NCBI GenBank assembly: GCA_946902985.2 | Contig: OX336393.1 | Location: 361,008,779 to 361,072,778 of the forward strand | DNA: 64,000 nucleotides | From: Meconema thalassinum | Lineage: Eukaryota > Arthropoda > Insecta > Orthoptera > Tettigoniidae | Reading direction: 5' to 3' | Shown: positions 1 through 12,994 of the stretch, piece by piece | How the letters are laid out: each line of letters starts with the position of its first letter | How positions within the stretch are numbered: position 1 is the stretch's first letter | The notes under the pieces: model-generated | What the model saw: the letters and a program-made list of their open reading frames with translations, nothing else | Databases searched by the model: none | Told to the model about the DNA's origin: nothing | Program-made: the position numbers and the translations under genes

Positions 1-179
1 ACAAACCCCTAACCACTGCACCAGTAGCTGAATTGATAAAGTCTGATTATTCATACTAAGGAAGAATCAGTCATAGCCTTCATGATTGAGATTTTGCTAA
101 GTGTACTCTTTACAACTAGAATATTTGGGTAATCCTAGTAACACATAATACACTCCTGATTGGCTTGGTGAAAATATTT

Positions 180-470
180 TCTGGCATAAATACGATGATG
201 AAACCCGTGTATCGCAAAGCGTGTCATCAGGTGTCTCAACTTGTATTTCTCGTTCATCCTCTCCTTATGTACCATAGCATCGGTAGTGCAGAAACTTTCC
301 TCGATCAAGTCCCTTTTCTCCTCTAGTTCTCGTAATAGCCCGAGTTTGCTGTAGTTGCATTTGCATTCTTAAGTCCTCAATCAGAAAGGTTTTCCTGGCT
401 AGGACATATCTGACATATTGTGATAACCCTAGTACCTGGTAGGAGCCATTTGCACGCAAGGATCGACTTC
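180..470 (-). pseudogene. LINE-A reverse transcriptase C-terminal remnant
   Basis: The minus strand reads KTFLIEDLRMQMQ and then, after a frame change, a stretch ending RFAIHGFHHR. Both parts align by eye with the better-preserved LINE-A copy at 58021-58923 (ETFFIEDIRLHML and QYATHGFHYK). The block therefore comes from the region after the polymerase domain of a non-LTR retrotransposon. It holds at least one frameshift and has no catalytic motif. The assignment to LINE-A rests on this comparison within the window; the LINE clade is not determined. Confidence 0.6.
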
Positions 471-1149
471 CGCCATTCTATTACAAGGAACTGCACACTC
501 TTCTTTACGTCACTTAAAGGTAATCGGAGCGCGGTCATGGCTAGAAGTTAACTATTACAAGATTGTAACATACTTCATGAAGCCAAGGATTTTCAAATGA
601 GAACTTGAGAATGGTGGCTGTGCAATTTTCTAAGATCTCGTTTTCATTTCTCGTGTTCTAAGTAAGGCCAGTAGTCTATTTAGTTATTCACGGAACTACT
701 TGTTTAACATTGAAAATATTTCTTAGCAGACAAAGTAGGGGTCCCCTTAACAAAAACGTACATTTAGCAATTTCCTCAATTGTGCTAAATGTCCCGGAAT
801 GGTTTCAAATTGTGAGTCTTGTACTCGTTTCTGTAATTTTGGTCCTTATCAAGAGAACGTGACTCAGTGTGATGGCGAGAAGAAAATCGCAAAATACAGT
901 ATCCAGTCTCGTTTAGTAGCGAATAAAATTTGGGCAGTACAAAGCATTAAGAACCATCAATCAGGCCTGAGAGTTGGAGTTTCCCTTTAATCAGCAGAAG
1001 ATATCCACATCCAACATCATCATCATTTATTGCATTAACAGACCTCTTAGGCCTACAGCAGAAGGACAATAGGAAAAGAAAAATATTACAAATATTACAG
1101 AACCAAAAACCATTTACAAACGGAAAAAATCACAAACACACTCAAAAAA
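471..1149. other. Unassigned AT-rich spacer
   Basis: I see no recognisable gene. The 63-codon open frame at 799-990 has no domain I know. Positions 1016-1075 (catcatttattgcattaac and following) look like LINE 3' UTR sequence, but nothing in the window confirms it. Confidence 0.5.
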
Positions 1150-2556
1150 ACAAAAGTTCCGTGAAGAACTATACAGCCTACTTTTCATGCCAATGATTAT
1201 TCTACAGAATATGAACCTATATAGAATAATTACGAAATTAAGTTGGTAATATCGAAATATCTAATTAGTTCAAAATATACCTGGTATAATGTAGCCTAAT
1301 AGAGCACTAGAGTTGGCAGCTCTGGTGACTGAATATATTCTTAGTTCCATTTCTTAAGGTACAGAATACAAAATTTGGTTGAAGTCCAATGGACGTTACA
1401 TGCAGTTAGACACTGGATCTATCAGCACGCGTAAAAGCATGTTGCCATCAATTTCATGCGTGTGCTGGTCAGAAATAATCTGAAATATTATGATATCTTG
1501 TTGTGCCAATTTTGGATGAAATCCATTTGTTAGTATAGAAGTTACATGTATTTTAAAATTGGACATATCAGCAGGCATAGAATCATGTTGGCAGCACTGC
1601 CTTGTATTAATTACTCCAAATTAATCTAGAATGTCAGGTGCTATACGTGTGCAAAGTATAGAGCTGTTGGCTTGCATACTTTCTGATATATTGATATTAG
1701 GTTAAAAAATATATACAGCATTTATTAACAGTTGGCAGCCCTGATTGCTCTTAACAATACTTATAGTCATATCTGTTATGGTACACATAGCACATACGAA
1801 ATTTGGTTGAAATCCACCTGATAGTATAGAAGTTACATGTATTTAAAAATTGATACTATCTGCAGGCTTATAATCATGTTGGTAGAACTGACGTATATGA
1901 GTTACTCCAATTTAATCTAAAATGTCAGAATATACGTGTGCATAGTTTAAAGCTGTTGGCTTGCATACTTTCTGATATATTGGTATTTGGATAAAATAAA
2001 TAAATAAATAAATAGAGAGAGCAATTGTTAACAGTTGGCAGCCATTGTGGCTCTTAAGAATACGCGCAGTCATATCTGTTTATGTACAGATATTACATGC
2101 AAAATTTGGTTGAAATCCAATTGATAGTGTAGAAGTTATATGCATTTAAACATTGGACCTATCAGAAGGCTTAAAATTATTTTGGCAACACTGTCATGGT
2201 TGGACGCCTGGAAATTAAACTAAAATAGTCTTATCTACAAGTGTGCCAATTTTGGAATAGCTCCGATGCATACCTTGCAAGATATCCAACATGGAGCTCA
2301 AATTTCTAGTGCGTTTTTTCAGCAGTTGGTAGCACTGACATAATTTTCAAATATGGACGTGAGATATTCCGGTGCATATCTTTACTCATACTAAATTTGG
2401 TTTTGATTGCTGCAGCCGTTTAGGAGTTGATAGGGGGGGGGGACACACACACAGCCAGACAGACAGGCAGACAGACAGACACACATTTTCTCGGATCGAT
2501 CTCATAAGTCTACTTTTTCCTCATTTTTGCAAAATGTGAAAAGTAGGCTAATAAAA
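1150..2556 (+). mobile_element. Family D non-autonomous element, copy D1
   Basis: The left end carries gttccgtgaagaactatac followed by agcctacttttcat, which recurs at 39605 and, decayed, at 49800. The right end carries a (CA/GACA)n tract, then ctcataagtctacttttt and a hairpin closing with tgaaaagtaggct, the inverse of the left-end motif. The interior has about four diverged ~300-400-bp repeats, each starting near ggcagccctg or a variant (about 1317, 1736, 2038 and 2332) and containing aaatttggttgaaatcca. There is no coding capacity. The class is uncertain: a foldback or TIR element, or a Helitron-like element without canonical ends, would fit. Confidence 0.6.
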
Positions 2557-2589
2557 CAGTAAAAGGATAGTCAGTCAATCACGAAAGGA

Positions 2590-3540
2590 GGTGTTTGCTG
2601 CTGATGGCACTCCAACTTTTCCGGTCTCGAGCATCACCCTCCACTGCTGTCAGTTCCACTTCCTCAAGGATCGTCGTCACTCGATCCTTCCATCGTGTTC
2701 TTGGGCGTCCTCTCGGGCGTTTTCCCGTGGGTTGAGATTAGAGGACTCTCTTAGGAAGGGATTCGTCCGCTCGTAAGATGTGTCCAAATCATTGTAGTCG
2801 CCTCTGTCCCAATATTCGTCCAATGTGTGGCTTTCCAAACCTCTGGTACAGGTCTTCTTTCTTTCTTCTCTCCCATCCATAGAAGAATATTTTAATTTGA
2901 ACATGGTAATACATCTTAATTTCAAATCAAAAGAATCATAGGTAGAAATGTAATCCTTTTCCTCGACGCGTCTTTATTACAATGTACACAGAACCTTTTT
3001 GTGGAAGAATGAATACAGTCAACTCCTCTCTAAATACCCCTGACCAAATCGTCCATCTTGGTTCAATCTATTGGCGTGGTGACTAGCATTCTTAGGGGGA
3101 TACGATTCCTGGCTCTGTGAAGAAATTCAGTTCATGTTTTTGTAGGCTGAAATGGCGTACCGTCATCTTCGTGAGGCAGAACTGACAAGTGGTGGGTAAT
3201 ATTCTCTCTACAATATTCTTATGATATCTGTGATCTCGCATAATTCTTTGGTAGGTCTCTTCATCCATAATTTACCATCTCTGTACAATGCTCCAAACAT
3301 TTTTCTGAGAATTTTACGTTCTAAATTTTCTGCTGCTATGATGCCTGATGCTCCGATTGTGGTTGTTTTTAAGGCATACAATGCTAATGGTAGTACGACA
3401 GTTTTGTAGTGTCTAAATTTGGCCTGTCGTGATATGCATTGTTGTTATATTGTGACCATGTGAGTTTGTATACTTTCTGGAGTTTTTCCGTTCGGTCTAT
3501 CTTAGATGCCTTCTTTGATCCACCCATTTACATATTTTAA
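2590..3540 (-). pseudogene. LINE-G reverse transcriptase C-terminal remnant
   Basis: Reading the minus strand, 3409-3221 gives LPLALYALKTTTIGA and NLERKILRKMFG, the post-polymerase region typical of APE-type LINE ORF2 proteins. Further downstream, 2880-2600 gives GRILGQRRLQ, then FGHILRADESLPKRVL and a GRPRTRWKDRV-like terminus. Several stops and frameshifts separate the blocks, and a SINE-C fragment sits between them at about 3055-3200. The endonuclease and polymerase core are absent, so this is a 5'-truncated dead copy. The clade is not determined. Confidence 0.65.
3055..3200 (+). mobile_element. SINE-C fragment inserted in LINE-G
   Basis: The segment ggtgactagcattctta, then gatacgattcctggctctg, and later catcttcgtgaggcagaactg matches the SINE-C copy at 49031-49340 in the same order. 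The head is tRNA-like (gtggctagcat box A region, gttcgattgcc-like box B) but decayed. The 3' half is missing. Confidence 0.6.
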
Positions 3541-3555
3541 TTTATAATAATAATA

Positions 3556-3604
<49 letters not shown>
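3541..3604. repeat. (ATT)n microsatellite
   Basis: An almost pure ATT run lies between the LINE-G remnant and the 5'-truncated LINE that follows. It probably arose from, or served as, an A/T-rich integration junction. Confidence 0.9.
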
Positions 3605-3605
<1 letters not shown>

Positions 3606-5400
3606 GCAGGAGTGTTCAGCATCTGCTGGAAGGTCTGTCGTCTGGCTCTCATTAATAAGGGAAAGGGAGACCCGGATTTACCATCATCATACCGCCCTCT
3701 GTGTATGCTTGATACAACAGGGAAGCTCTTTGAGAAGCTTCTGAGGGTCAGGTTGCGCCAAGCGATCATGGCAGCGGGCGACTTATCACCAAGACAATAT
3801 GGATTTCGAACAGGAAGATCGACCCTGGATGCGATACAAGAAATTGTTGCAGCTGTCCAGCGGGCGGAGAATTACAATCACCACTCCCGCCGTGTGGTTC
3901 TCTTTGTTACTCTTGACGTAAGAAATGCATTCAACTCTGTCAAGTGGAGTGAGATGCTGAACGCGTTGGAGAATACATTTCATGTTCCAAATTATCTTTT
4001 ACGGATGATAAATTCCTACTTGAAAGATCGTTCGTTGCTTTATAGCACGACAGAAGGGCAACGCAGGGTAGAGATCTCAGCCGGAGCAGCACAGGGTTCG
4101 ATTTTAGGACCAGATCTATGGAATATCACATATGATAGCTTGCTGAGATCTGAAGTCCCTGATGAAACTATCCTAGTAGGTTATGCAGATGACGTTGCTG
4201 CTCTTGTAGCAGGAAGAAGTGTCGAGCAGGCTCAGTTGCGACTCAATATGGTAATGCGTACAATCAATAGTTGGATGGAAGAACATGGTCTGTCTCTAGC
4301 ACTTAGAAAGACAGAAATTGTAAGTGCTAACAAAGAAGAGAATTCAGACAATACTCCCAATACAGGTAGGAGACATACAAGTAGAGACGCGGCCAGCAGC
4401 AAAATATCTGGGCCTCATGATCGACAATAAACTGAATTTTGGAGAACAAATTAGACGGACTGCAGATAAGGCGGCAAGAGGAGTAACGTCTCTCAGTCGG
4501 CTAATGGCCAATGTTGGTGGGCCAAAATCTGGTAAGAGGAGATTACTGATGACAGCCATCCATTCAGTTCTGCTGTATGGAGCGGAAATATGGGCGGATG
4601 CCCTGGATAAGGAAATTTATAGGAAGTCACTAGCACAAGTGCAGAGGCGGGGTGCTTTACGCGTGGCATCTGCTTATCGCACGGTCTCTGAAGAAGCAGT
4701 TCTTGTTATTGCTGGGATAATTCCAATTTTTTTTCTAGCGAAAGAACGCAAGTACATTTACTGGAGGAAATCGGAAGTAGGTTTACAAAATGCAGGACGA
4801 ACAGCAAGAGCACAAACCTTTCACAATTGGCAGATCAGATGGGAGCAAGGACACCGAAGTCAGTGGACTAGGAGAATGATACCTCAGGTGCAGGTTTGGA
4901 CAGAGAGAAAACATGCTGAGGTTTGTTATTATCTCACTCAGTTCTTGACTGGCCATGGATACTTCTGTTCTTATCTTAAGAAGATGGGGAAAGTGGATTC
5001 ACCAGATTGTATCTACTGCGTTAATGAGGTAGATAATGTTAATCACACCTTCTTCTCTTGTGGACGGTGGGTTCAAAATAGGCAGTCTCTTCAAGATCAC
5101 ATTGGTGTAGAGATATCTCCCGACAATATTGTTGCGGTAATGCTACAAAATGAAGAACATTGGAAACTTGTAGCAAGTTTTGTTGAAGATATCCTCCGAA
5201 CAAAGAAGACGGATCTGGATCGCCACTGAAGATGATTCATTACGGAAGAGTGCCCTACGGGCAAATATAAAATGACTCTAGCCTGAAGTAATGTGTTAAA
5301 CGGTTCCAGGCTAGTGTTCAGAAGTAACGGGGGAGTTTTAGTCGGTAGTCTGCTACTCAGGAGCAGGAGCCCGACACTCTGTGCGTAAATGCATTTCTTC
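3606..5400 (+). pseudogene. R1/jockey-like LINE reverse transcriptase, 5'-truncated and frameshifted
   Basis: Two overlapping plus-strand frames (3612-4430 and 4324-5229) together read as one non-LTR reverse transcriptase. In order they show KGKGDPDLPSSYRPL, QYGFRTGRSTLDAI, VTLDVRNAFNSV, GAAQGSILGP and the catalytic GYADDVAAL. Thumb-like sequence follows, then a C-terminal cysteine/histidine cluster CIYCVNEVDNVNHTFFSC. Near position 4320 the frame changes by one base, so the protein is broken. The endonuclease and ORF1 are missing, and the copy begins inside the polymerase domain just after the (ATT)n tract. The 3' UTR runs to about 5400 and ends in (AT)n/(ATT)n. The clade call rests on the motif order and the C-terminal CCHC knuckle; R1-clade and jockey-clade membership cannot be separated by eye. 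Confidence 0.85.
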
Positions 5401-6204
5401 CTCTAAAAAAATATATATATATATATTATTATTATTATTTGCCTATTAGTATTATTATTATCAGTATCCTATTGCATGCATGCCTATTGTTTTAGCAAGA
5501 TTGAACCCAACACCAACGCCGTTTTACTGCAAGTTGATTTTCATTTATGTGGTGGGGATATATACAAATTTTCGAACTGTTGCGCAAGTGTTAAGAATAA
5601 GAGGATTTTGGGCATGTGTCATTGTGCTGACGAGAAGGTCCAGTGCTTGCAGGCTTCTCTTCAGAGATGTTGGTACATTATTTGCCTTTTCTTGATGGTT
5701 TCACTGTACACATGTTGCATGTTGTGTGTATTTAGCACAGCAATGTTGATCAAATGCATTTGTTTGAATTTTGTTCACATCAATTATTATTATTATTATT
5801 AATACTGACTCACCTCTCCTCACGCAGAATGACCAGCGACGGCTCAGGGAACACGCCTTCCGCCGCACACGTCACGTTCACTGCCGAGTTATCCTTCTGC
5901 TTGGTCTGCGTCACTTCCAGACTCTTCTCTGGGACTGCAACATAAAATGGTAAAACATGAAAACAATTAGGAATGATCTTTTATCATTATTAAACTACAT
6001 CTCTACTAATATAATTGCAATATCGTGTGTCTGAAACAACAGATGCAGGAAGCTACCGGATGATAATAAGAGGTTGTGGTAATTGTTATTTTAGGGGACA
6101 AAACAGCTAGATCATTTGCTCCAATCATTTAATGATAAGGGTGATGAAGAAAATAAAATTAAAAACTGCTACTACACTTACAACTACTACTAACTTCGTG
6201 CTGT
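5401..6204. other. Unassigned spacer with simple repeats
   Basis: Short (AT)n and (ATT)n tracts occur at 5409-5460 and 5782-5802. The small open frames at 5476-5953 have no recognisable domains. I see no gene here. Confidence 0.5.
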
Positions 6205-6600
6205 TCTTGTTTCAGTTAAGAGGCTTGGACAACGCTATCATTTACCCCATGTACTTAGGTGTGTGTAGAGTTCGACTGATATCCTGTAATAATGTGATGT
6301 CTGTAGTAGTGTGTACATTTATATTTTAGATGAGGATTGGGAAAGAGGTGGCATTGGCGGTAAGTTATAAACCATTACTGCATTTGCCTGGTGTATACAT
6401 TCAAAAACCACGAAAAGACTTTCCAGGATGGCTGATGTGCAAAATTGAACCCGTCTCTTTTCAGTTTAATCTCACGAAGCTGAGTGTAGCCCGTTTTTTC
6501 CCTCAAACAAGAATTACATTTTTTGGCAGACGCGGTAATCGAACTCTGACCTCAGGGGTGACAGACAAGAATGTCAGCCACTGAGTCGCGTGACGGACAC
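6205..6600 (-). mobile_element. SINE-C copy
   Basis: On the minus strand this carries a decayed tRNA-like head (tggctgacattcttg and gagttcgattaccg), a middle block with ccaggcaaatg, and a 3' end with ggatatcagtcgaactctac. The order matches the copies at 27437, 49031 and 51745. The 3' terminus resembles that of SINE-A (ggttatcagacagattc). Confidence 0.65.
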
Positions 6601-6867
6601 CAATTTGGCTGTATGTTCTTTCAGGCGCAGACGGCCTTGCCGCGATGGTGGGGGATGTTTGTAGACTATGTCTGCCTTTCTCGCTCGCTCGCTTTCCCGT
6701 CTCACTCCCTCCCGTACTGCCTTTGCTGTGTTGTGGTTGATCAGTCAAACGTGAAACGGATGCAATATTGTACATATGAAAACAATTTGAAACAATACGA
6801 AAACAAGAAGAAGAAAACAATCATGTGACCGAAATCGCAATGCCTATGACTGCCATGATACATTGTC

Positions 6868-7286
6868 AGTTGGTTGGTTCCTTAGTTTAGGGACTGCGAC
6901 AACGTGGCCATGTAGCCCCGTGTACTTTGTGTGTAGAATTTGTCTGATATCCGGTGTTAATTGTGATCGCTCTATTAGTATGTATTATCTGTGATTCAGG
7001 TAGAAGGACTGTTGACGATTAATTTTTCAAGTAGTTCCTACTACTGCTACCAAATGCTACCATCCACGAACCTAGCCGCGGATGTGGCTACTAAATGCCA
7101 TCGCAGTCAGCACCTTGCGATGAACGTTGGAACTAATATAGCGTTATCAATTTTAACCTACACATTTTAGCTTCCACAAGTGTAGTTAGTGGAAGGGACT
7201 TTTTCATGGCATAAAGCAATGACATGGGACGGTTTTACTTCCCCTTCGAAGGAAGGCATACTGCGAGATTTTAACGCTCTTAAGAA
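6868..7286 (-). mobile_element. SINE-A copy, tRNA head missing
   Basis: This matches the SINE-A body at 60887-61388 in reverse orientation, from the tail (ccaaccaac) through ggaggggaagtaaa-like and aagagcgttaaaatc blocks. It stops before the tRNA-derived head. An A-rich tract begins at the break. Confidence 0.8.
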
Positions 7287-7725
7287 CAAATACAAACATA
7301 TAAAACATGAAACAAACAAAAACCAAACACCAAAACACGAAAAACACGAAAATCTCGAGATAAAACAAGAAAAACAAGAAAAACATAAAACAATAAACAA
7401 AATTACAATAATACAAAAATTTTTAAAAGCAAAATTATAAAATTACAAAAACACGAAAAATACGAAAAACACGAAAAAACAAAAGACAAAAAACTAAATA
7501 CAAAAAAACAATAAACAAAAAGGAATAAGAAACAAAAAAATACAAAATAAAAATATAAAATACAAAAAACAAAATACAAAATTAGAATTATAAAATACGA
7601 AAATTAAAACACAAAAAAAACAAAAGAAAAACATAACACAAAAAACAATAAAAGCAACCAAAAATTAAAAATAAAATAAGACAAAATAACAACCGAAAAA
7701 AGGAGGATTTCAAAAACAATTACAA
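7287..7725. repeat. A-rich low-complexity tract
   Basis: About 440 bases of acaaaa, aaaaca and aaatac variants, with almost no G. The lysine/asparagine-rich open frame at 7189-7440 is a by-product of this composition. Confidence 0.9.
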
Positions 7726-9479
7726 ATCAAGGAATGTTGTAATATGATTGAAATAATAGTTTTATAGTTTCCCCCTATTCCCTGATTTAACCATAGTTAT
7801 CATCACTGTAGAAGCAAGGCACTACTTTATTCTTTCCTGGGTCTTTCAGAAAACTATTCACTAGAATGCAATGGCCCGATGTCACAAAAACATAAAGCTA
7901 TTGTACCTACGCTATCAGTGGGAAATATGATACTGAGTCAAATAATTTATCGACAAGGAACGCACACGCTTACATGCCAAAGTTTACTTTCTTTACCTGT
8001 ACGTAAACCTGTGTTTATGGGCAGAGCTTTATTCTGAACGAATCTAGCAAGCTGCGGTCGTAACTTCCGCTCTAGAGGGATGTTACAACAACCTTCCCCT
8101 GAAGGCAGGCACGGTAATTCTTGTCGGCTCCGATAAGGCCGACGTTGTCAAGTATTGATCAAGACTTGGGATGAGGGAACAGGTGTAGCAGCATTGTGGT
8201 ATGGCCCATCTGAACGCGTATTGCCTTCAAGATTACAAACTGAAGTACCATCTGTTTTTAAACGAAAATTCAGTCTCTGCACCAAGGAAGAAAACAAGTA
8301 ATTCGTTGGCCTGATCTTGGAAATACAAACAAGTAAGTAGATGTGACCTACATTCTTCTCGAATCTTACTATTATGGTATTCAATAATCGCGAGAAAACA
8401 GATGTCACAAGATGGACAACTTCATGCGTTTGGAACGTTCATAATTCACTCTCCATGTGAAGAACAGTACTTTGATAAAGAGCCGAATGTAAAGCCTGTA
8501 CAGTCATCCTATTGGGAATAAAATAAGATGATCGGTTAATAGCTAAACATCCCTACCTACCATGAAATTATTAATCTAGGATAACCTTTGAGTTGATACA
8601 AACTATCACTTTACAAGCGGGTGACAAGTTATAAAGAGGCTGTAGAGTCAGTTTGTAAAATAAGCTCCAAACTTAGGTAATTGGCATTGCCATCATCCTC
8701 TTCCTCATAAACACCAGAATCTTATAGCACCAGGTTCACTGTTTCTTCAATCCATACTGGAGTTATAATTTGCAAATTGACGTCTAAAGCCAGCTTAAGA
8801 CATCTCATTTTAATTGTGAATTATAGTATATATTTTCCGGTTAAGCCGACAAATTTTCTAACCTAAACAGAGCTTGGTCTCAATTAGTTTGAATTAAGAA
8901 AACCTCACTATACAAATGATTACAAATGGGTAACATTATTAAGGGCGCAGGGAAATAAATTAATATTGTATTAATGTGATTTAGAATTTTTCCTAGTCCT
9001 AAACAATATCTGAGGTGATCTTGGCAATAATGACTTAGGTCCAGGAATACAGGGAAAGGAGAGGTCATTCACAGTGAATTAAGAATAAACGGGTTATGGA
9101 ACAGTAGTACAGACGTTGAAGAGATGAATGGCAGTGATGATGTTTTATCCATATTGCATTATTATATTTACAATCACCTGGCCATAAAAATTAGAGACAA
9201 TGAAATATCGTGCGACTCGTTCACAAAATGAGAGTTAAGGTGTCTTAGGATTTCTCCAACTTGTTCATTTTGTGATGAGATCTGATTCAATCAAAATTAC
9301 TGATATGGAAATGGTTTGCATAAACACACAAATAACTTTTCGATGGATAGTTCATCTTACCAGGACGTATAATGAAAATGTTTCCTTCCAACCAATAAAT
9401 GTGTTATTTTAATATACAGTAGATAAGATTTTGGACTGCGATCATATAAATGTTTGCGAAATAAAAAAACTTTGAGGAG
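7726..9479. other. Unassigned AT-rich spacer
   Basis: No open frame above about 90 codons and no repeat shared with the rest of the window was seen. Frames at 8148-8408 and 8880-9068 have no recognisable motifs. Confidence 0.5.
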
Positions 9480-10415
9480 TGACTAAATCTTAGGCTTCCC
9501 ATATTGTTACCAAGGCTACAAGTGTTCCATCATCCAGATCTGAAGTTTGATGATCATCTAGGTCTACTATATGGTCACCAGAGTAACAAGGTTGGTTGGT
9601 TGGTTTTAAGTTTAGGGGCTGCGACAACGCGGTCATATAGCCCCGTGTACTTTGGGTGTGTTTAGAATCTGTCTGATAACCGGTGTTAATTGAGATGACT
9701 GTATTAGTGTGTGTTTTTTTAATTCAAGTAAGGACTGCAGTCTTTTGAATTTTTCAAATAGTTCCTACTTTTGACGCCAAACGCCACCGTCAAGGACTAC
9801 CAGTTCAGAACTTAGCTACCAGACGCCACCGCAGTCGGCTCTTGGCAACGAACGTAGGAACCTAAGAGCGTTGTTTACATTCTGAAACTATACAATTTAG
9901 CTTCACACAGGTGTAATTAGTGGAAGGTTCTTAAACATGCCATAAATCTATGACATAGGACCGCCGGCTTTACTTCCCCTCCGAAGGAAGGCATAGTGAG
10001 GGATTTTTAACGCTCTTAAAAAGTCTGACGACTTCGGCCGGATTTGAACCCGCGATCTTGGGCATAGAAGCTCAGACAACGCCACCGAAGCCGCCCAGAG
10101 TAACAAATATCCATCAACTAAATAGTGTGATGGTAATCTTGGTCTCTCATATGGTTACCAAGGCTACAGGTATTGATCATCTAGATATGAAGTGTGACGG
10201 TCACCTAGGTCTACTATATGGTTACCAAGGTTACAAGTATCCATCAACTAAATCTGAAGTGTGTTTATCACCATGGCCTCCTATATGTTTACCGAGGCTA
10301 CAACCCTACAAATATTCATTATCTAGATCTGAATTGTGACGGTCATTTAGACCTACTATATGGTTACCAAGGCTTCAAGTATTCATCATCTAAATCTGAA
10401 AAACATACCCATTTT
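9480..10415 (+). repeat. ~65-bp tandem array, split by a SINE
   Basis: A unit built on atatggttaccaaggctac, then catcatctagatctgaa and gtgacggtcacctaggtct, recurs at about 9504, 9570, 10149, 10213, 10281 and 10359, 64-78 bp apart. SINE-A at 9590-10094 interrupts it, leaving roughly two units on the left and four on the right. Confidence 0.75.
9590..10094 (-). mobile_element. Full-length SINE-A with 12-bp target duplication
   Basis: The element is flanked by ccagagtaacaa at 9578-9589 and again at 10095-10106. On the minus strand it starts with the tRNA-like head (gcttcggtggcg; box B-like gggttcaaatcc), runs through the aagagcgttaaaaatccctc body, and ends in (ccaa)n. At about 505 bp it is the best-defined copy of this family here. 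Transcription would be expected from the internal RNA polymerase III boxes. Confidence 0.9.
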
Positions 10416-11569
10416 ATGTTTCTCATCGTCAGTGTAGCAGAGGAACGTTAATGGAATTGTTTACCCTATATATGCTAAAAAGATAAAACATTATGTAAAT
10501 ATAATAAAACATAAATCCAAAAGCTATATTGTACATTTTTGTACCCTGGCTACACGAGTGAGAACCAGAATCTAGACCACTCGGCAAAAGAACCACACTG
10601 AGTTAAGAAGTCGATAATAGGTTCAAGAATAAGGAAAACCTTTAGTATAGTATAACGTATAATGCAGACCTCACTGTACCGCTCCTTCAAACAAAAATGA
10701 ATTAATCAACGTTTAATACCACACGTATTTCAACAAGCCACTACAACCAACATTCAATTTTATTCGTTGATAAAGACAAACACTTCTAACAATACCCATA
10801 CATTCAGGAGAAACTTGGCTATATGTTCTTTACTAAACATCTTGTTTTAATGCAACGGACCAAAAGCTATGTGTAAGAATATGAATTATACATTTTGAAT
10901 AATTCAATTGCCTTCGATAATAGCCCTATTGTCTAAGATTATCAACAAATAGTCGAGAAAACCATAAAAATGACCTGTGTATGATAATTTGGACACCTCA
11001 GTAATTTCTTAGTGGCATGCACATGACCTCGTACTTAAAACGATTCCACGTGACTCATCAAAATTTACATTAACGCAGTGTAAGAACTTTAAATAGTTAT
11101 TCTTTGGTTTGTCACATTTTATCATATCTTCACTGAAATAAACAAGTCGTTACACAGAATAAATAGTGGCACATATTTTTATCAGCATGTTTATTGCATT
11201 GTCTTTGACGTTGATATCGTGCAAAAATATTATTAAGCTACAATGTAAAGAAGATATGAAACCGGGACAAAGGCAAGGAGTTTACCAAAATGCCGGTAAT
11301 GTTTCATTAAAAAGGTAGCTCGTTGTAACACAATGCAGTCTTTTCATTATATTCTGTAAGCTGGAAAAGCATCTTGATCAAGTTTGTTGTAGTGAGGAAT
11401 GTGGGCAAATTCCTAACCGCATAGCATGCTGGGACAATAGCGGTGGAAATAAATACATGTTCACCACAATGGCTGGTACACATCGGTCTTTCGCGGCTTT
11501 CATGTGGCGAACAATGAGAGCGAACACTGTTCTCTATGCTTGTGGGATCGACATAAGATGAAGCTGAAA
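10416..11569. other. Unassigned spacer with one family D fragment
   Basis: Apart from the family D end fragment at 10720-10853, I see no gene or shared repeat in this stretch. Confidence 0.5.
10720..10853 (-). mobile_element. Family D terminal fragment
   Basis: About 134 bp match 42668-42801 (tttcaacaagccactac, aacaatacccat, ggctatatgttctttact). That block is the outer end of a reverse-oriented family D element, so this is a detached end of the same family. Confidence 0.65.
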
Positions 11570-12994
11570 TAGTACATTATGCAACGAGCCTATAATGGCT
11601 ATAATTAAGACACGAGTATTTTTTATAAAACGAGCGTATGCGAGTTTTATAATTTCCATACGAGTGTCTTAATTACCATTATACGCGAGTTGCATACGAC
11701 TGTTTATGTTCGACGATAATTATAACTTTATTATATGTTATAACATAAATATTCATAAATATCTGTTCAGTCACTAGAATGTTGTGATCGGGTGCTACGG
11801 TGGGTAGTATATCTCTGTTCTCCAAGCTCTCTGGACAACCGACGCATGCGCTCTGTGTGCTTCAATGCCATACGTTCAGATTGTGCTCTAGTATTCAGTA
11901 AAACTGTCACCGAAGTCGTTTCAAAACCACGCGCTGTGTAGAAATTGATTTGGGGGATATTAAGGTACAGTGCCATTTCTTGTCTCAAATTCACCAGTTT
12001 ATTTACGCGAACATATGGACGGTGCAATTTCGGTAATTTATATAGACATGTTGGATGTTGAGCATAAAGCATAAAGGTTTAAACACTATCTTTTCTTGAT
12101 GGAGTATAACGCTTTACAGGACTAGAACTCTGATATTTAAAACAATGGGTAGCTTGTTTGAGAATCAGCTAAAAAATTCAGTGTTATTTAAGTTTATGTT
12201 CGACGATGTCGATATGTAGCCTAAATATTATATGTCAGAAAACTGTATCATAATGGGGGTCATTAAAGTACTACTTTTTATTATAACACAGTTTTTTCAA
12301 CCAATCGGAGCTCAATATTTTCATTCATTGACCAATTAGGTAAGGATATCTTCTGACATGCACTCAAAATCCAACATGTCGGACATGAATTACATGATTT
12401 GAAAGTTGACAATGTAGTTACAATACATAAACAAACTGGCCAATATTACAAAAGAAATAGCACTGTACCTTAATATCCGCAACCCTAATTTCTACACATT
12501 CGTAAGATCTTGCCGACAGTTTTAGTGAATGCTGTTGTTGACATAAACACATCAGAATGTCATGGAGGAAGCAGTCGGATGACATTAGTTCCACGGAAAG
12601 TATAATGCAGCTCTCTGTCCAGTAAATGGATTTCTTACGCGGAATTTTTCCGCCAGATATCATAACTGTTCTATTTGGGACTCAATTTGCCTTCCGTTGA
12701 CATTCTATACGCATCGAATTTGAAGAATAACTAGTTGATAGCACGATATATTTTAATTTTAAAGCGTTTGTAACAGCCTATTTTGTGTTATTTAACCATA
12801 ATAACAAAATGATCCAATATAGTACTTGTGCGCTATCTGTTGGTGCTACTTCAGGATAAACAAAGTTTCAAAGCTTTGGGACTCGTTATTGGGTAGAGAT
12901 CAAATGCTGAGACCACATAATTCCCAAGAAGAAGAATTCAACCGACAGAATGTTGACAGATATTTATGAATATTTATGTTAGAATACATCATAA

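Noticed and set aside
7189..7440. Lysine/asparagine-rich open frame
   Set aside because: Its second half is an A-rich low-complexity tract and its first half is SINE-A sequence.
12240..12300. Short hairpin (aaaactgt ... acagtttt) as a MITE
   Set aside because: Arms are only about 9 bp and AT-rich, with no target duplication or second copy.
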